DNA of 64,000 nt from Shewanella sp. OMA3-2 (lineage in GTDB: Bacteria; Pseudomonadota; Gammaproteobacteria; Enterobacterales; Shewanellaceae). The position numbers and the translations under genes were made by a program. Location: the NCBI RefSeq assembly GCF_021513195.1, contig NZ_CP090974.1, forward strand, positions 756,001 to 820,000, in the 5' to 3' direction. Each line of letters opens with the position of its first letter. Position 1 is the stretch's first letter. This document shows positions 22,413-31,509 of this stretch, in pieces. The notes beneath the pieces are model-generated. The model searched no databases, was not told the origin of the DNA, and was given only the letters and a program-made list of their open reading frames with translations.

Positions 22413-22447
22413 TGTTGTTCTCCAAATATTAAGCGCTGTTGCTGTCG

Positions 22448-22954
22448 CTAACTGTGGCTATTATTAATATAGGCTAAGGTGTCGGTAGGTTGAAACACAT
22501 TGATGTTAGCTTGTGCTACTAAGATTTGATGCTGAAAAACCTGACAATCAAATACCGCCAAACCTGATTCCTCTTGATATAAACGTGCTACATGGGTGCG
22601 ATAGGTTTGTCCTAGCTTAAATAAACTTTGGTGTAACTGTAGTTTACGACTGCCTAATAAAAAACCGACCTTAATTGGCAGTCCTTGTATAAGGGCTTCA
22701 ACACCCGCTAATGCGGCAATACTTTGGGCCATGTATTCCACGCCAACATAGCTTGGTACGCCTTGTTTTAGCGGATCAAAATACGCACTGTTACTGGTAA
22801 TATGTGTTTGAGTTATTAAGCCGTCATGCTGATGGCTGATAAGGCTGTCGATTAGAATCATTGGCGCACGATGTGGAATAAACTCGCTCACCGATTGTGA
22901 AAGTAATGCAGCACTGGCGATTAAAGGCTGAGTGGATGTTGCTGGTGTGGTCAT
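22448..22954 (-). CDS. apeP: Aryl polyene hot-dog dehydratase (ApeP-like)
   Basis: From ATG 22954 the protein is 168 residues; a longer in-frame start at 23020 would overlap the preceding ketosynthase and is rejected. It is a FabA/FabZ-type hot-dog with catalytic H28 in FIPHRAPMILID and E73 in YVGVEYMAQSIAALAG. ApeP with ApeI dehydrates the 3-hydroxyacyl-ACP to give the conjugated chain. It starts 10 bases after the upstream ketosynthase gene. Confidence 0.9.
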   Translation of the reverse strand: MTTPATSTQPLIASAALLSQSVSEFIPHRAPMILIDSLISHQHDGLITQTHITSNSAYFDPLKQGVPSYVGVEYMAQSIAALAGVEALIQGLPIKVGFLLGSRKLQLHQSLFKLGQTYRTHVARLYQEESGLAVFDCQVFQHQILVAQANINVFQPTDTLAYINNSHS

Positions 22955-22964
22955 TATTTCGCCC

Positions 22965-24161
22965 TTAGTTATGCTTGCTCTTGGCAAAAATGACGCTGAC
23001 ATTACTACCGCCAAAAGCAAATGAATTACTCATGGTGTAGTTAATTTTTGCGCGGGTTTGCCCTTGTATAACGAAGGGTAATGCGGGGTTGTTGGGGTCA
23101 ATTACTTGGTCCCATAATTGTGGTGGCAAGCCATTTTTGTCATTAAGATCACTTAATACTAAATAACAAAAAGCAGCCTCAATAGCGCCAGCTGCACCAA
23201 GTAAGTGACCGACTATTGGTTTAGTTGAACTGCAGGGGGGAATCGCGCCTTTAAATAAGCAACTTACGGCGCGGGACTCCATCGCATCATTCTTAGGTGT
23301 GGCAGTGCCGTGTAAGTTAATATAATCAATATCGTTAATGCTGATATTGGCCGCTTGAAGTGCTTGCTGCATTGCTGATATCGCGCCATGCCCTTCAGGA
23401 TGCGGGGCTGATATATGGTGGGCGTCGGCAGATTCACCTACGCCAGCTAACATCACTTGAGTCATTTTTTTCTCTAAGGTAAACAGCACCGCACCTTCAC
23501 CGATATTGATCCCGTCTCTATTAAGGCTAAACGGGTTACATTGACCTTTTGATACTGACTCTAAGGCATTAAAGCCGTTTAATGTCAGTTGACAAAGGCT
23601 GTCAACGCCTCCAACAATGACCATATCGCATAAGTTGGCTTGTAATAACCGTTTGGCTGCAGCAAATACTTTGGCACTGGATGAGCAGGCTGTAGATATG
23701 GTGTAACAAGGGCCTTGTAAGTCGAACAGCATTTGTAAGTATAAACTGGTGCTACCAAGTTCTTGTTGAGAATAATGGTAACTTGGCGGAAATTTGCCGT
23801 GTTCTGCGCGGTAACTTAATGCAGCTTCGCCTTTTGAGATGCCTGAGGTGCTTGAACCTAAGATAACGCCAATGCGATCAGCGCCATATTCAAGTTTTGC
23901 TTGTTGTACGCTATGTTGAATTTGCATTGCTGCGGTATGAAGTAGGCGATTATTTCGACAGTTAAATTTTTGTAAGTGCTGAGGAATGTCGAGCAAGACA
24001 TCATCACTAATGCTACCCACCAATGTAGGCTTTTCAAATAATAAGTCGTCACGCCATTGCATTGCAGAGGTGTCACCTTGCAATAATTTTGTTAACACGG
24101 ATTCTGGAGTGTTACCCAGAGGAGTACACAATCCGATGTGTGTGATGCCTATGCCTGTCAT
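22965..24161 (-). CDS. apeO: Aryl polyene beta-ketoacyl-ACP synthase (ApeO-like)
   Basis: A 398-residue ketosynthase with C159 in S-T-A-C-S-S-S, H284 in NLHGTATPKND and H319 in KPIVGHLLGAAG. In aryl polyene synthesis, ApeO pairs with the chain-length factor ApeC to extend the aryl starter with malonyl units. The cysteine-less partner in this cluster is the first gene (36837-37574). The family match is strong; the ApeO name depends on its position upstream of the dehydratase and reductase. Confidence 0.9.
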   Translation of the reverse strand: MTGIGITHIGLCTPLGNTPESVLTKLLQGDTSAMQWRDDLLFEKPTLVGSISDDVLLDIPQHLQKFNCRNNRLLHTAAMQIQHSVQQAKLEYGADRIGVILGSSTSGISKGEAALSYRAEHGKFPPSYHYSQQELGSTSLYLQMLFDLQGPCYTISTACSSSAKVFAAAKRLLQANLCDMVIVGGVDSLCQLTLNGFNALESVSKGQCNPFSLNRDGINIGEGAVLFTLEKKMTQVMLAGVGESADAHHISAPHPEGHGAISAMQQALQAANISINDIDYINLHGTATPKNDAMESRAVSCLFKGAIPPCSSTKPIVGHLLGAAGAIEAAFCYLVLSDLNDKNGLPPQLWDQVIDPNNPALPFVIQGQTRAKINYTMSNSFAFGGSNVSVIFAKSKHN

Positions 24162-24223
24162 GTTTTTTGTCTTTCGCGTGTTAATTAGTGAGGTCGTTTA
24201 TTTGTAGCGCTTATGTATGATGC

Positions 24224-24811
24224 TTATTGTAACGCTTGAATCTTTATCTGCACATTAGCTTGTGCAATACGAATGTCGATAGCAGCCTGCCAAGGGTCAA
24301 TATGGCTATATTCAGCAGTTAATACTGGTTCGTTACCGTACTGTACTAGTTGACGGCATAAAGGTGAACCGCATTGTTTTTGTTCCCATGTACCCGCGGA
24401 TAGGTGTTGATTTACTGTTTCTGTCGGCCAGTATGCAAGTTGTAATATCGCCATTAAGTATTCTGCTTTAAATTGCTGCCCAAGTAAGCTACTTTGCTGA
24501 CTGACCAAGGTACTACCATTGTAAACTATGGTAAACAGTGGTTGGCCTAATGGTGCTAATCCGACTAATGTCATGGTTTGATTATCAATTTGCAGCTCGG
24601 TAATTAACTGGTGTGATTTACCATCATGGGTAAACTGCACCATTTGGCTGTGAGCATCCTGTTTAACCTGATCAATAAGAGACGCTAAGCAGTAATCAAT
24701 ATTATTGGATAAGGTTACGCACGTTTGGCGTTGCAGTTGCTGGCTACAAGCTCCCAATAACAAACAGAAAAATATTAATAGTCCTAACGGGTATCGCGGA
24801 TTCAATATCAT
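24224..24811 (-). CDS. DUF3261 lipoprotein of the aryl polyene cluster (ApeN-like)
   Basis: The 195-residue protein begins with a signal sequence and lipobox L-L-G-A-C (cysteine near residue 22), so it is a lipoprotein. The body contains the LVGLAPLGQPLFTIVYNG segment typical of DUF3261, a family regularly found in aryl polyene clusters between the MMPL exporter and the ketosynthases. It probably helps move or anchor the pigment at the outer membrane together with the LolA-like and MMPL proteins; the chemistry is unknown. Confidence 0.85.
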   Translation of the reverse strand: MILNPRYPLGLLIFFCLLLGACSQQLQRQTCVTLSNNIDYCLASLIDQVKQDAHSQMVQFTHDGKSHQLITELQIDNQTMTLVGLAPLGQPLFTIVYNGSTLVSQQSSLLGQQFKAEYLMAILQLAYWPTETVNQHLSAGTWEQKQCGSPLCRQLVQYGNEPVLTAEYSHIDPWQAAIDIRIAQANVQIKIQALQ

Positions 24812-24896
24812 TTATTTAGTACCATTAATGGGTTGCTCGCCATGACCGTTATTTATATTTTTGAGGTTATTTTTAATTGTCATTTACTCGCTGACG

Positions 24897-26156
24897 TTAG
24901 GCTACGGTTGTACTACAAAGGGCGATAATGGTGTTTAAGCGCCTCTCTGATTCAGCCACAAATGGATTTGTTTCATCCCAGGCGTAACCCGCAAGAATAG
25001 AGCAAATCATTTGCTTAATTTGAGGGTTGGCTTGTTGATAAAAAATCACATCTTGAAAACGACCATCGTACCAAGCTTGCACATAGGTTCTAAAGGTATT
25101 AACTCCTTTCATCAATGGCTCGGCATAGTCTTGTTGCCAATCAATCAACTGACCATCAAGCTGTTTTAGCAAGCTGTCTACTGCCATAGTTGCTGATTGC
25201 ATTGCAATGGTTACGCCAGATGAAAACACCGGATCTAAAAATTCACCCGCATTACCCAGTAACGCAAATTTATCTGTTGCTAGGGTGCTGACATTGGCTG
25301 AGTAACCTTTTAATGTGGCGCACTCTTGCACAATGTTAGCGTTAGCCAATAAGCGCTTTAAACCAGGCTCTTGATTCACAATGGTCAATAATTGCTGCGC
25401 GAGAGTGCCTTCAAGGTATTTAAGTAAGTGTGGCTCACCCACCACACCCATTGAGCAGCGGTTATTGCTGAAAGGAATTAGCCAATACCAAATATCTTTA
25501 TGCTGTGGATGTACGCTGATCAGTATTTTATTACGGTCAAATGCTGGATCACTAATATTGTCTTCTATGTGGGTGAAGATTGCACTGCGAGAAGGCAGGT
25601 TTGATGGTTTTTCTAAATCTAATAAGCGCGGTAATACGCGGCCAAACCCACTGGCATCAAGAATAAACTTAGCGTTAATTTGATAGGCTTGATTGCGTTC
25701 ATCGCTGACGTATAGCACAGGTTCAGCGGTTAAATCGACTTGATTAACCGTATGACCATAATGAATCGTTACACCTTGCTTGGCAGCTGTATCGGCTAAT
25801 ACTTTATCAAACTGAGCACGCTGTACTTGAAAGGTGGTACCTGGGCCTGGGGTAAATTTATCGGTGAAATCAAAGGTGGTGTACTTGTCTTGATAGCGAA
25901 AAGCCGCACCATTTTTAAACTGAAAACCGGCTTGTTCAACCGCTTCTAACATGCCGGCTTGTTCAATAAACTGCATGCAGCAGGGGAGCAAGCTTTCGCC
26001 GATAGAAAATCGGGGGAAATGTTGTTTTTCTAGTACTACAACGCGCTTACCTTGCTGGTGTAAAAGGCTGGCGGCAATAGTGCCCGCTGGGCCTGCACCA
26101 ATAATAGCGACATCAACGTCCAAATTGTTGAGTAGAGTTAACGGTTGGCTGTGCAT
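24897..26156 (-). CDS. FAD-dependent oxidoreductase (tryptophan-halogenase/geranylgeranyl-reductase-like)
   Basis: The 419-residue flavoprotein has the dinucleotide fold G-A-G-P-A-G at residues 20-25, then HFPRFSIGESLLP, a strong match to the GES-type signature of PHBH-fold flavoproteins and halogenase-like oxidases. A second FAD contact, LLGNAGEFLDPVFSSGV, lies near 292-308. The W-x-W-x-I-P motif used by true tryptophan halogenases is not seen (there is WYWLIPF near 228). I infer hydroxylation or desaturation of the polyene, or of its aryl head. It starts 1 base after the exporter gene, so it belongs to the operon. Characterised aryl polyene sets without this gene make an unhalogenated pigment. 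Confidence 0.8.
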   Translation of the reverse strand: MHSQPLTLLNNLDVDVAIIGAGPAGTIAASLLHQQGKRVVVLEKQHFPRFSIGESLLPCCMQFIEQAGMLEAVEQAGFQFKNGAAFRYQDKYTTFDFTDKFTPGPGTTFQVQRAQFDKVLADTAAKQGVTIHYGHTVNQVDLTAEPVLYVSDERNQAYQINAKFILDASGFGRVLPRLLDLEKPSNLPSRSAIFTHIEDNISDPAFDRNKILISVHPQHKDIWYWLIPFSNNRCSMGVVGEPHLLKYLEGTLAQQLLTIVNQEPGLKRLLANANIVQECATLKGYSANVSTLATDKFALLGNAGEFLDPVFSSGVTIAMQSATMAVDSLLKQLDGQLIDWQQDYAEPLMKGVNTFRTYVQAWYDGRFQDVIFYQQANPQIKQMICSILAGYAWDETNPFVAESERRLNTIIALCSTTVA

Positions 26157-26157
26157 G

Positions 26158-28536
26158 TTAATGCGATTTCCTTGTTATTAATGTCATAAAGGGGGCAAGT
26201 AAAAAGGTGAAACCGATACCAAACAATAGGGTTAAGCCAAAAAAATGTATGGCGTGGGTTTGGCTAAAAGCCAGTAAGCCAAAGGCTAATAATGTTGAGC
26301 ACGCCGACATAAATATCGCCATCATCACGCCGCGGTTAGCTTGCTTGGCCTCTGCAAAAAATAAGCTGTAGTCTATGCCAATACCGAACACTAAAATGAG
26401 CGCTAGTGCATGAAATAAGCTTAATGGCGAGCCAACAATACCTAAGCTGCTAATAGTTAATATAATGGCAGCCGTTGGCACACCAATAACCGTTAATGCC
26501 AGTTTTATCGGGTATTTTATGCTAAAAATGATCGTTGCTATGAGTAATACCACGGCTAGCAGATATAAGGTAAGTTGGCGATACTGGCCCATAAGATCAG
26601 AAATATCACCGACTTTATCGACCAGTTGCACTTTTGCCTGCACTAAATTGGTGTGTTGAATACGCAGCTTTAAGGCGGGTAAGTCTGCAATGTTAGTCAA
26701 TAACACTATGGCACCGACTTGCCCATTATCATTAGGTTTTAGCCATAAGTCGGTGAATGTGTTTTCACCGAATTTGAGTAAGTCTGTTACGGTTAAGTAA
26801 TCATACTTTGCTGCTTGATAATCCGTTAGTAATGCCTGGGTTAGTGAGCCGGAGTCATCAGTTAAACCCAGTCGGTTGATGATGTCGGTTAAATGTTGCT
26901 GATAAATCAAACCCTGAAGCTGGTAGTTTTGATCTTGCTGCTGGCGACTTGGCAACATGTTGGCAAGACTAAAAAACCGCTCCAGTTGCTGTTGCTTTAC
27001 CGCGTCGTTAAGTACAGGCGTTAGTTGATGTAACCCTTCTAAAAGCTGCGCTTCATTATTGGCAGTGACCAGAATAAACTGATTGTCAGCACCACCGCTT
27101 AACCACTGTCTTAGCTGGTTGTCTTCATCTGTGAGGTGTTGTGGACTTTGTTGTAAATTGCGAATGTCATCGTTATGACTTAATTGGCTTAACCCCAATG
27201 CGCTGTGCATGACTAATAGGCAAGCTAACGTCATGGTGATTTGCTTTTTAGCAGCAATGTGACCGATAAAATTTAAGTAATCTTGTGCCCAATTCAGTGC
27301 CTTTGAGGGAGTTAAAGGACGATTAGCCAGTAGCGGAAAGGCCAGTACTAAGGTTAAATATGCCCCTAATAAGCCTGCGGCACAAAATACTGCCACTTGT
27401 TGCATCCCCGGAAAAGGCGTAAAACCAATGCCAATAAAAGCCAGTGAGCTGGTGGCTAGCGCTAATGTCATTACAGGTAAAATACTGTGAATAACTTGGT
27501 TAGCGTTTGCTTCAGGACGATTCAGCTTTTCGCAGTAAAAATGAAAGCTGTAATCAATGGCTATACCAATCAAGCTAGTGCCAAATACTAATGTCAGTAG
27601 ATGAAGTTCGTGAAACAAGCTTAGCGTTGCAACTAAGGCCATAACAAAGCCGCTGGATAAGGTCAGCAATGCCAAGCTTAAAGGCATTAAAGTACCAAAG
27701 CCTAACCAGACTAAAATCATTACTCCCAATAACGATAGGCCGCCAATAAAGCTAATTTCTTGTTTGGCCGACTCAGTAGCTGCTTGGGCATGAAACAGTG
27801 CACCAGCTTTTAATATAATGACCTTTTGCCCGTCTACAGCGGCAAACGCATTTGCCAGTGCATGTAATTGTTGTTGCTGAGCGTTAGGATTAAATGCGCT
27901 TTTTGTCCCCTTCGCCATGACTATTGCGGCCACATTGTCTGCTTGTTGATTAAGTAAAATGCCATCTTCTTGGCTCAAAGAAGAGTGAGCGCTTAACGCC
28001 AACAGGTTATCGGTAAACAGAAGCAGTGGGTCTTGACTAATAAGCTGGCTGCTGGCAAAACCAAATGCGCTATATAATTGCTGTTGGACGTTGGCGATTA
28101 AACTGTCGAGCTGATTTGTGCTCAGTGCTTGTTGCTGTTGATGGGTGAGTAGCTTAAATCTGTGCTTGAAATACCATTGACCGATAGCATTAATATCTGT
28201 GTCGTCGGCACTACCTATCTGGGTAAAAGCCTGTGTTGGATCTTGCTGTAGGCTGTTGATAATCGTTTTAGCGGCATCAATTACGCTACTTTTTTGCGGT
28301 GCAATAATGGCGATATACACTTGGTCGGCCAAACGTTGTTCAACTTGCTCAAGGGCTGCATGGGTTAACTCATCTTGTTGGAGCTGAGGTAGCATGGCCA
28401 AAATATCACTTTGAATTTTGGCCCCTGATTGCCATAAATGAATGCCATACAAAACCACTGAACTAAACAGTAGGCACCAAATTACCAAGCGCCATTTGGC
28501 TGTGAGTGATTGTTTATCTTGTTGCGGGTTATTCAC
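26158..28536 (-). CDS. MMPL/RND-type exporter of the aryl polyene cluster (ApeM-like)
   Basis: This is a 792-residue inner membrane protein with two halves. Each has one anchor helix, a large periplasmic loop (about 45-260 and 455-625) and a group of five helices. The conserved G-I-A-I-D-Y-S and G-I-G-I-D-Y-S segments in the two helix bundles carry the aspartates used for proton coupling in MMPL transporters. It should lift the acylated pigment lipid from the inner membrane towards the periplasm, working with the LolA-like protein whose gene overlaps it by 4 bases. Confidence 0.9.
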   Translation of the reverse strand: MNNPQQDKQSLTAKWRLVIWCLLFSSVVLYGIHLWQSGAKIQSDILAMLPQLQQDELTHAALEQVEQRLADQVYIAIIAPQKSSVIDAAKTIINSLQQDPTQAFTQIGSADDTDINAIGQWYFKHRFKLLTHQQQQALSTNQLDSLIANVQQQLYSAFGFASSQLISQDPLLLFTDNLLALSAHSSLSQEDGILLNQQADNVAAIVMAKGTKSAFNPNAQQQQLHALANAFAAVDGQKVIILKAGALFHAQAATESAKQEISFIGGLSLLGVMILVWLGFGTLMPLSLALLTLSSGFVMALVATLSLFHELHLLTLVFGTSLIGIAIDYSFHFYCEKLNRPEANANQVIHSILPVMTLALATSSLAFIGIGFTPFPGMQQVAVFCAAGLLGAYLTLVLAFPLLANRPLTPSKALNWAQDYLNFIGHIAAKKQITMTLACLLVMHSALGLSQLSHNDDIRNLQQSPQHLTDEDNQLRQWLSGGADNQFILVTANNEAQLLEGLHQLTPVLNDAVKQQQLERFFSLANMLPSRQQQDQNYQLQGLIYQQHLTDIINRLGLTDDSGSLTQALLTDYQAAKYDYLTVTDLLKFGENTFTDLWLKPNDNGQVGAIVLLTNIADLPALKLRIQHTNLVQAKVQLVDKVGDISDLMGQYRQLTLYLLAVVLLIATIIFSIKYPIKLALTVIGVPTAAIILTISSLGIVGSPLSLFHALALILVFGIGIDYSLFFAEAKQANRGVMMAIFMSACSTLLAFGLLAFSQTHAIHFFGLTLLFGIGFTFLLAPFMTLITRKSH

Positions 28537-29468
28537 GGCTGTACCGTCACTTTAGGCTGTTTTTCTGCTGATGGTTGAGCGTCTGTGTTGATATTAGCCG
28601 CTTTAAACCAAGCAGTATGTTCAGGTGTGAGAGGGCCATTATTCACATCAATAAATATGATGTCGGTGATATCAAACGGACTATTTGGGCCTGCTAATGA
28701 TGTACTTTGCTGCTGACTGAGCATAACAATGCGGCTAACCTGTTGCTGACCCTGTAGAATGATTTTGCCTAAAGCCTGCTGTAAACGCGTGTCTTTGGCT
28801 ATGAGTCCTAAGGTCCAAACTTGAGTGTCAGTCGTGACTGTCGGCAGGTAAAATAATGAAAAATCGGCTTGTAGCGCGATTAATTCTCCGCTGAGTAAAT
28901 GCTGCATTAATTGAGGGGTTTGCTGCATTAAAGGATTATTTTGTTGGCCAGTATTTGACTGTGTTTGTTGGATATTGCCTTCACTATCTATAGTGGTCAG
29001 CTGCTGGTTTTGCATCACCATAGTGGTTGCAAAGGGAGATTGCTGATGCCAAATCATGCCCCACTCAGGGTTAAAAGCAAATGTCCCGCTGCTGAGCAAG
29101 GGACGCTTTAACACGGCTAAACGCCTTGTTTGGGTAAATTGCCCTTGGGTGTTGTGCTGTGACAAAGACACCTGTTTAGCCAGTTGTTGCAGGTTTTTCT
29201 CGTTGGCAGGGTATTCAAATACCCGCGCTAAATCAATAATTGAACTCGATGGACTTTCCGTTGTTGCCGCTGTTGTTGCCGCTGTTGTTGCCGCTGTTGT
29301 TGCCGCTGTTGTTGCCGCTGTTGTTGCGGTAACTTCGGCGGCTTGTAGCGGATTAAATTTAACCAGTATCAAGCATAAAAATACCGTTAGCAGGCACAGC
29401 TGGCAGATAAATATCAGCTGTTTAATGATTTTGGCAGCCTTACTACGGCTATTACTGGGCGGATTCAT
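28533..29468 (-). CDS. LolA-like periplasmic carrier with a 12-bp tandem repeat linker (ApeL-like)
   Basis: The 311-residue protein has a cytoplasmic basic start, one membrane helix (about 14-38), a low-complexity A/T linker (about 44-72, T-T-A-A units), then a LolA-like domain (FTQTRRLAVLKRPLLSSG, GTFAFNPEWGMIWHQ). LolA-fold proteins ferry lipids across the periplasm; the aryl polyene version is thought to carry the pigment from the MMPL exporter. The linker is unusually repetitive, since it comes from five near-identical 12-bp units at 29261-29320. The gene overlaps its neighbours at both ends (17 and 4 bases). Confidence 0.87.
   Translation of the reverse strand: MNPPSNSRSKAAKIIKQLIFICQLCLLTVFLCLILVKFNPLQAAEVTATTAATTAATTAATTAATTAATTESPSSSIIDLARVFEYPANEKNLQQLAKQVSLSQHNTQGQFTQTRRLAVLKRPLLSSGTFAFNPEWGMIWHQQSPFATTMVMQNQQLTTIDSEGNIQQTQSNTGQQNNPLMQQTPQLMQHLLSGELIALQADFSLFYLPTVTTDTQVWTLGLIAKDTRLQQALGKIILQGQQQVSRIVMLSQQQSTSLAGPNSPFDITDIIFIDVNNGPLTPEHTAWFKAANINTDAQPSAEKQPKVTVQP
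29261..29327 (-). repeat. 12-bp tandem repeat in the LolA-like gene
   Basis: Five perfect units of TTGTTGCCGCTG (plus-strand sense) and a 7-base partial unit. Each unit adds four residues (T-T-A-A) between the membrane anchor and the LolA domain, so copy-number change keeps the frame. Confidence 0.95.
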
Positions 29469-29940
29469 TTAACGGTCCGTTATTGTCATTATCGCTAGGT
29501 AAATGATTTTGTAAATTGTCTACCTCAAGCCAAGGCCGAATTTTATCTTGAAACACATCCGGCGTAATAAAACATAACTCTTCAGTGCGCATATCGACAG
29601 CTGCTTGAATAGTGTGCCCCTTGGTAATACGTTGCTGGGTGTGACTGTCTATGATTTGATAGTTAATTTTTAACCGGTTTTCCCATTCGACAATGTTGGC
29701 TTTTACGGTGATTTGTTGATCAAAAACACTGCTTTTTACATATTTTATGTGCACGTCAACCACAGGCCAGGCAAACCCAGATGCCTGCATTTGGCGGTAG
29801 TTATAGTCCAGTTTGTCGAGTAACTTACAGCGAGCAACCTCAAAGTAACGTAGGTAATTACCGTGCCAGGTAATTCCCATAGAATCGACATCATGGAAGG
29901 GGATAATCATATCTATTTCAATGCTGAGTATGCTTTTCAT
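29452..29940 (-). CDS. Acyl-ACP/CoA thioesterase, 4-hydroxybenzoyl-CoA type (ApeK-like)
   Basis: A 162-residue hot-dog thioesterase from ATG 29940; an ATG six bases upstream (29946) is possible. The catalytic aspartate lies in PFHDVDSMGITWHGNYLRYFE, the classic 4HBT signature. It probably frees the finished polyene acid from its ACP or edits stalled chains. The stop of the upstream ammonia-lyase gene overlaps this ATG (TAATG), implying coupled translation. The acidic, asparagine-rich C-terminus overlaps the next gene by 17 bases. Confidence 0.88.
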   Translation of the reverse strand: MKSILSIEIDMIIPFHDVDSMGITWHGNYLRYFEVARCKLLDKLDYNYRQMQASGFAWPVVDVHIKYVKSSVFDQQITVKANIVEWENRLKINYQIIDSHTQQRITKGHTIQAAVDMRTEELCFITPDVFQDKIRPWLEVDNLQNHLPSDNDNNGPLNESAQ

Positions 29941-31505
29941 TAACATACCTCCCATTCACCTTGCTGGATTTTGGTTACCGTTTGTCGTAATACCGCTTCT
30001 AGTGGACGGTCTTCTACCAGTAATTCAAAGTCTGCACTGACCTGAGCAAGGGTTATGGCTAATGATGGCGTTAAGCTATTAGCGGCTAATTCATTTTGGC
30101 TGATACGTAGGTTAATACCCTGGCTCATGGCCAATAGCGCTGCAGCAGCAACCTGTTCTGTCAGTTGTAAAATGCGCATGCAGTCACGGGCGGCTATTGT
30201 GCCCATACTGACTTTATCCTGATTGTGGCATTCGGTAGAGCGGGAGAATACACTGGCTGGCATGGTGTTTTTCAATGCTTCAGCTGTCCATGCCGATACG
30301 CCAATTTGTACCGCTTTAAAACCATGGTTAATGGCGCGGCGATCACCGGTTGCAGCGGATAAATTAGCAGGTAAACCATTATTGAATTTAGTGTCCATTA
30401 CTAACGCCATTTGGCGATCAATTAAATCGGCAATATTGGCGATGGTGTTTTTCATCGAATCCATTACAAAGGCAATGTGGCCACCATAGAAATGCCCACC
30501 ATGAAGAATATGCTCACCTTCAGCATCGACAATTGGATTATCGTTGGCGCTGTTTAATTCGGTTTCAATGAACTGGCGCATAAAGGGTAGAGCATCTTGC
30601 AGTACGCCAATCACATGTGGCGCGCAGCGAATTGAATACCTGTCCTGTAGGCGGTCAGAATTACGTGGGTGGCTATGATGGTTTAAGTCTTCACGTATCC
30701 ATGTTGCCACCTGACTTTGGCCAGGGTGTGGTTTTGCGGTAAATAAAATTTCATCAAAATGATTTGAATTCCCTTTTAACGTCAAGGAGGCCATGGCAGT
30801 AATACGGCTGGCTAAGCGTGATAAATATTGGGCGCGATCATAGGCTAAGCAAGCTAATGCCGTCATTACCGCTGTGCCATTCATTAAGGCTAACCCTTCT
30901 TTAGGGCGTAACGTTAGCGGGGTAATATTAAGCGCTTGATAGACCTCTGTAGTTGGGAGACGCTTACCTTGATAAACAACATCGCGTTCACCAATTAATA
31001 CCGCTGCAAGGTATGATAGTGGCGTTAAATCTCCGCTGGCACCAACAGAGCCCTCTTCGGGGATAACCGGAGTAATATTGTTATTTAATAACCATTCAAT
31101 GCGTTGTAATAATGCATAACTGACGCCTGATTTGCCCACGGCTAATGAGTTTAAGCGGCACGCCATCACCGCTCGGGCTTGGGTTGGGCTAAATACATCG
31201 CCTAAACCGCAGCCATGAAAACGTGATAAGTGCAGTGGCAATTCATGGACTAGTTCTAAGCTAACATTAACCGTGCAGGAATCGCCATAACCTGTGGTTA
31301 CACCATAAACCACGCCTTCTTCATGTAGCAGGCTATCGATAAAGCGGGCGCCTTTTTCAATATAATCTTGATATTCTGGCGTGTCATTTAATTTGACTGG
31401 TGCGCCTTTAGCAATAGCGACAACTTGTTCAATAGTCAGCTGGCCTTGGTAAAAATCAATGTGACCTAAATGAATAGTTTCAGACTGCGAAATCGAATGC
31501 GTCAT
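29940..31505 (-). CDS. MIO aromatic amino acid ammonia-lyase (HAL/PAL/TAL family)
   Basis: From ATG 31505 the protein is 521 residues. The self-forming MIO cofactor tripeptide A-S-G is at 156-158 (GSVGASGDLTPLSYLA), and the catalytic loop tyrosine is Y67 in VVYGVTTGYG. The substrate-selecting pair is F96-H97 (S-R-F-H-G), not the S-H of histidine ammonia-lyases, so tyrosine or phenylalanine is favoured over histidine; this is inference. The product, coumarate or cinnamate, would be the aryl starter activated by the ligase at 33566-34936. Upstream in-frame starts overlap the glycosyltransferase gene and are rejected. It starts 4 bases after that gene. Confidence 0.9.
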   Translation of the reverse strand: MTHSISQSETIHLGHIDFYQGQLTIEQVVAIAKGAPVKLNDTPEYQDYIEKGARFIDSLLHEEGVVYGVTTGYGDSCTVNVSLELVHELPLHLSRFHGCGLGDVFSPTQARAVMACRLNSLAVGKSGVSYALLQRIEWLLNNNITPVIPEEGSVGASGDLTPLSYLAAVLIGERDVVYQGKRLPTTEVYQALNITPLTLRPKEGLALMNGTAVMTALACLAYDRAQYLSRLASRITAMASLTLKGNSNHFDEILFTAKPHPGQSQVATWIREDLNHHSHPRNSDRLQDRYSIRCAPHVIGVLQDALPFMRQFIETELNSANDNPIVDAEGEHILHGGHFYGGHIAFVMDSMKNTIANIADLIDRQMALVMDTKFNNGLPANLSAATGDRRAINHGFKAVQIGVSAWTAEALKNTMPASVFSRSTECHNQDKVSMGTIAARDCMRILQLTEQVAAAALLAMSQGINLRISQNELAANSLTPSLAITLAQVSADFELLVEDRPLEAVLRQTVTKIQQGEWEVC

Positions 31506-31509
31506 CGGG

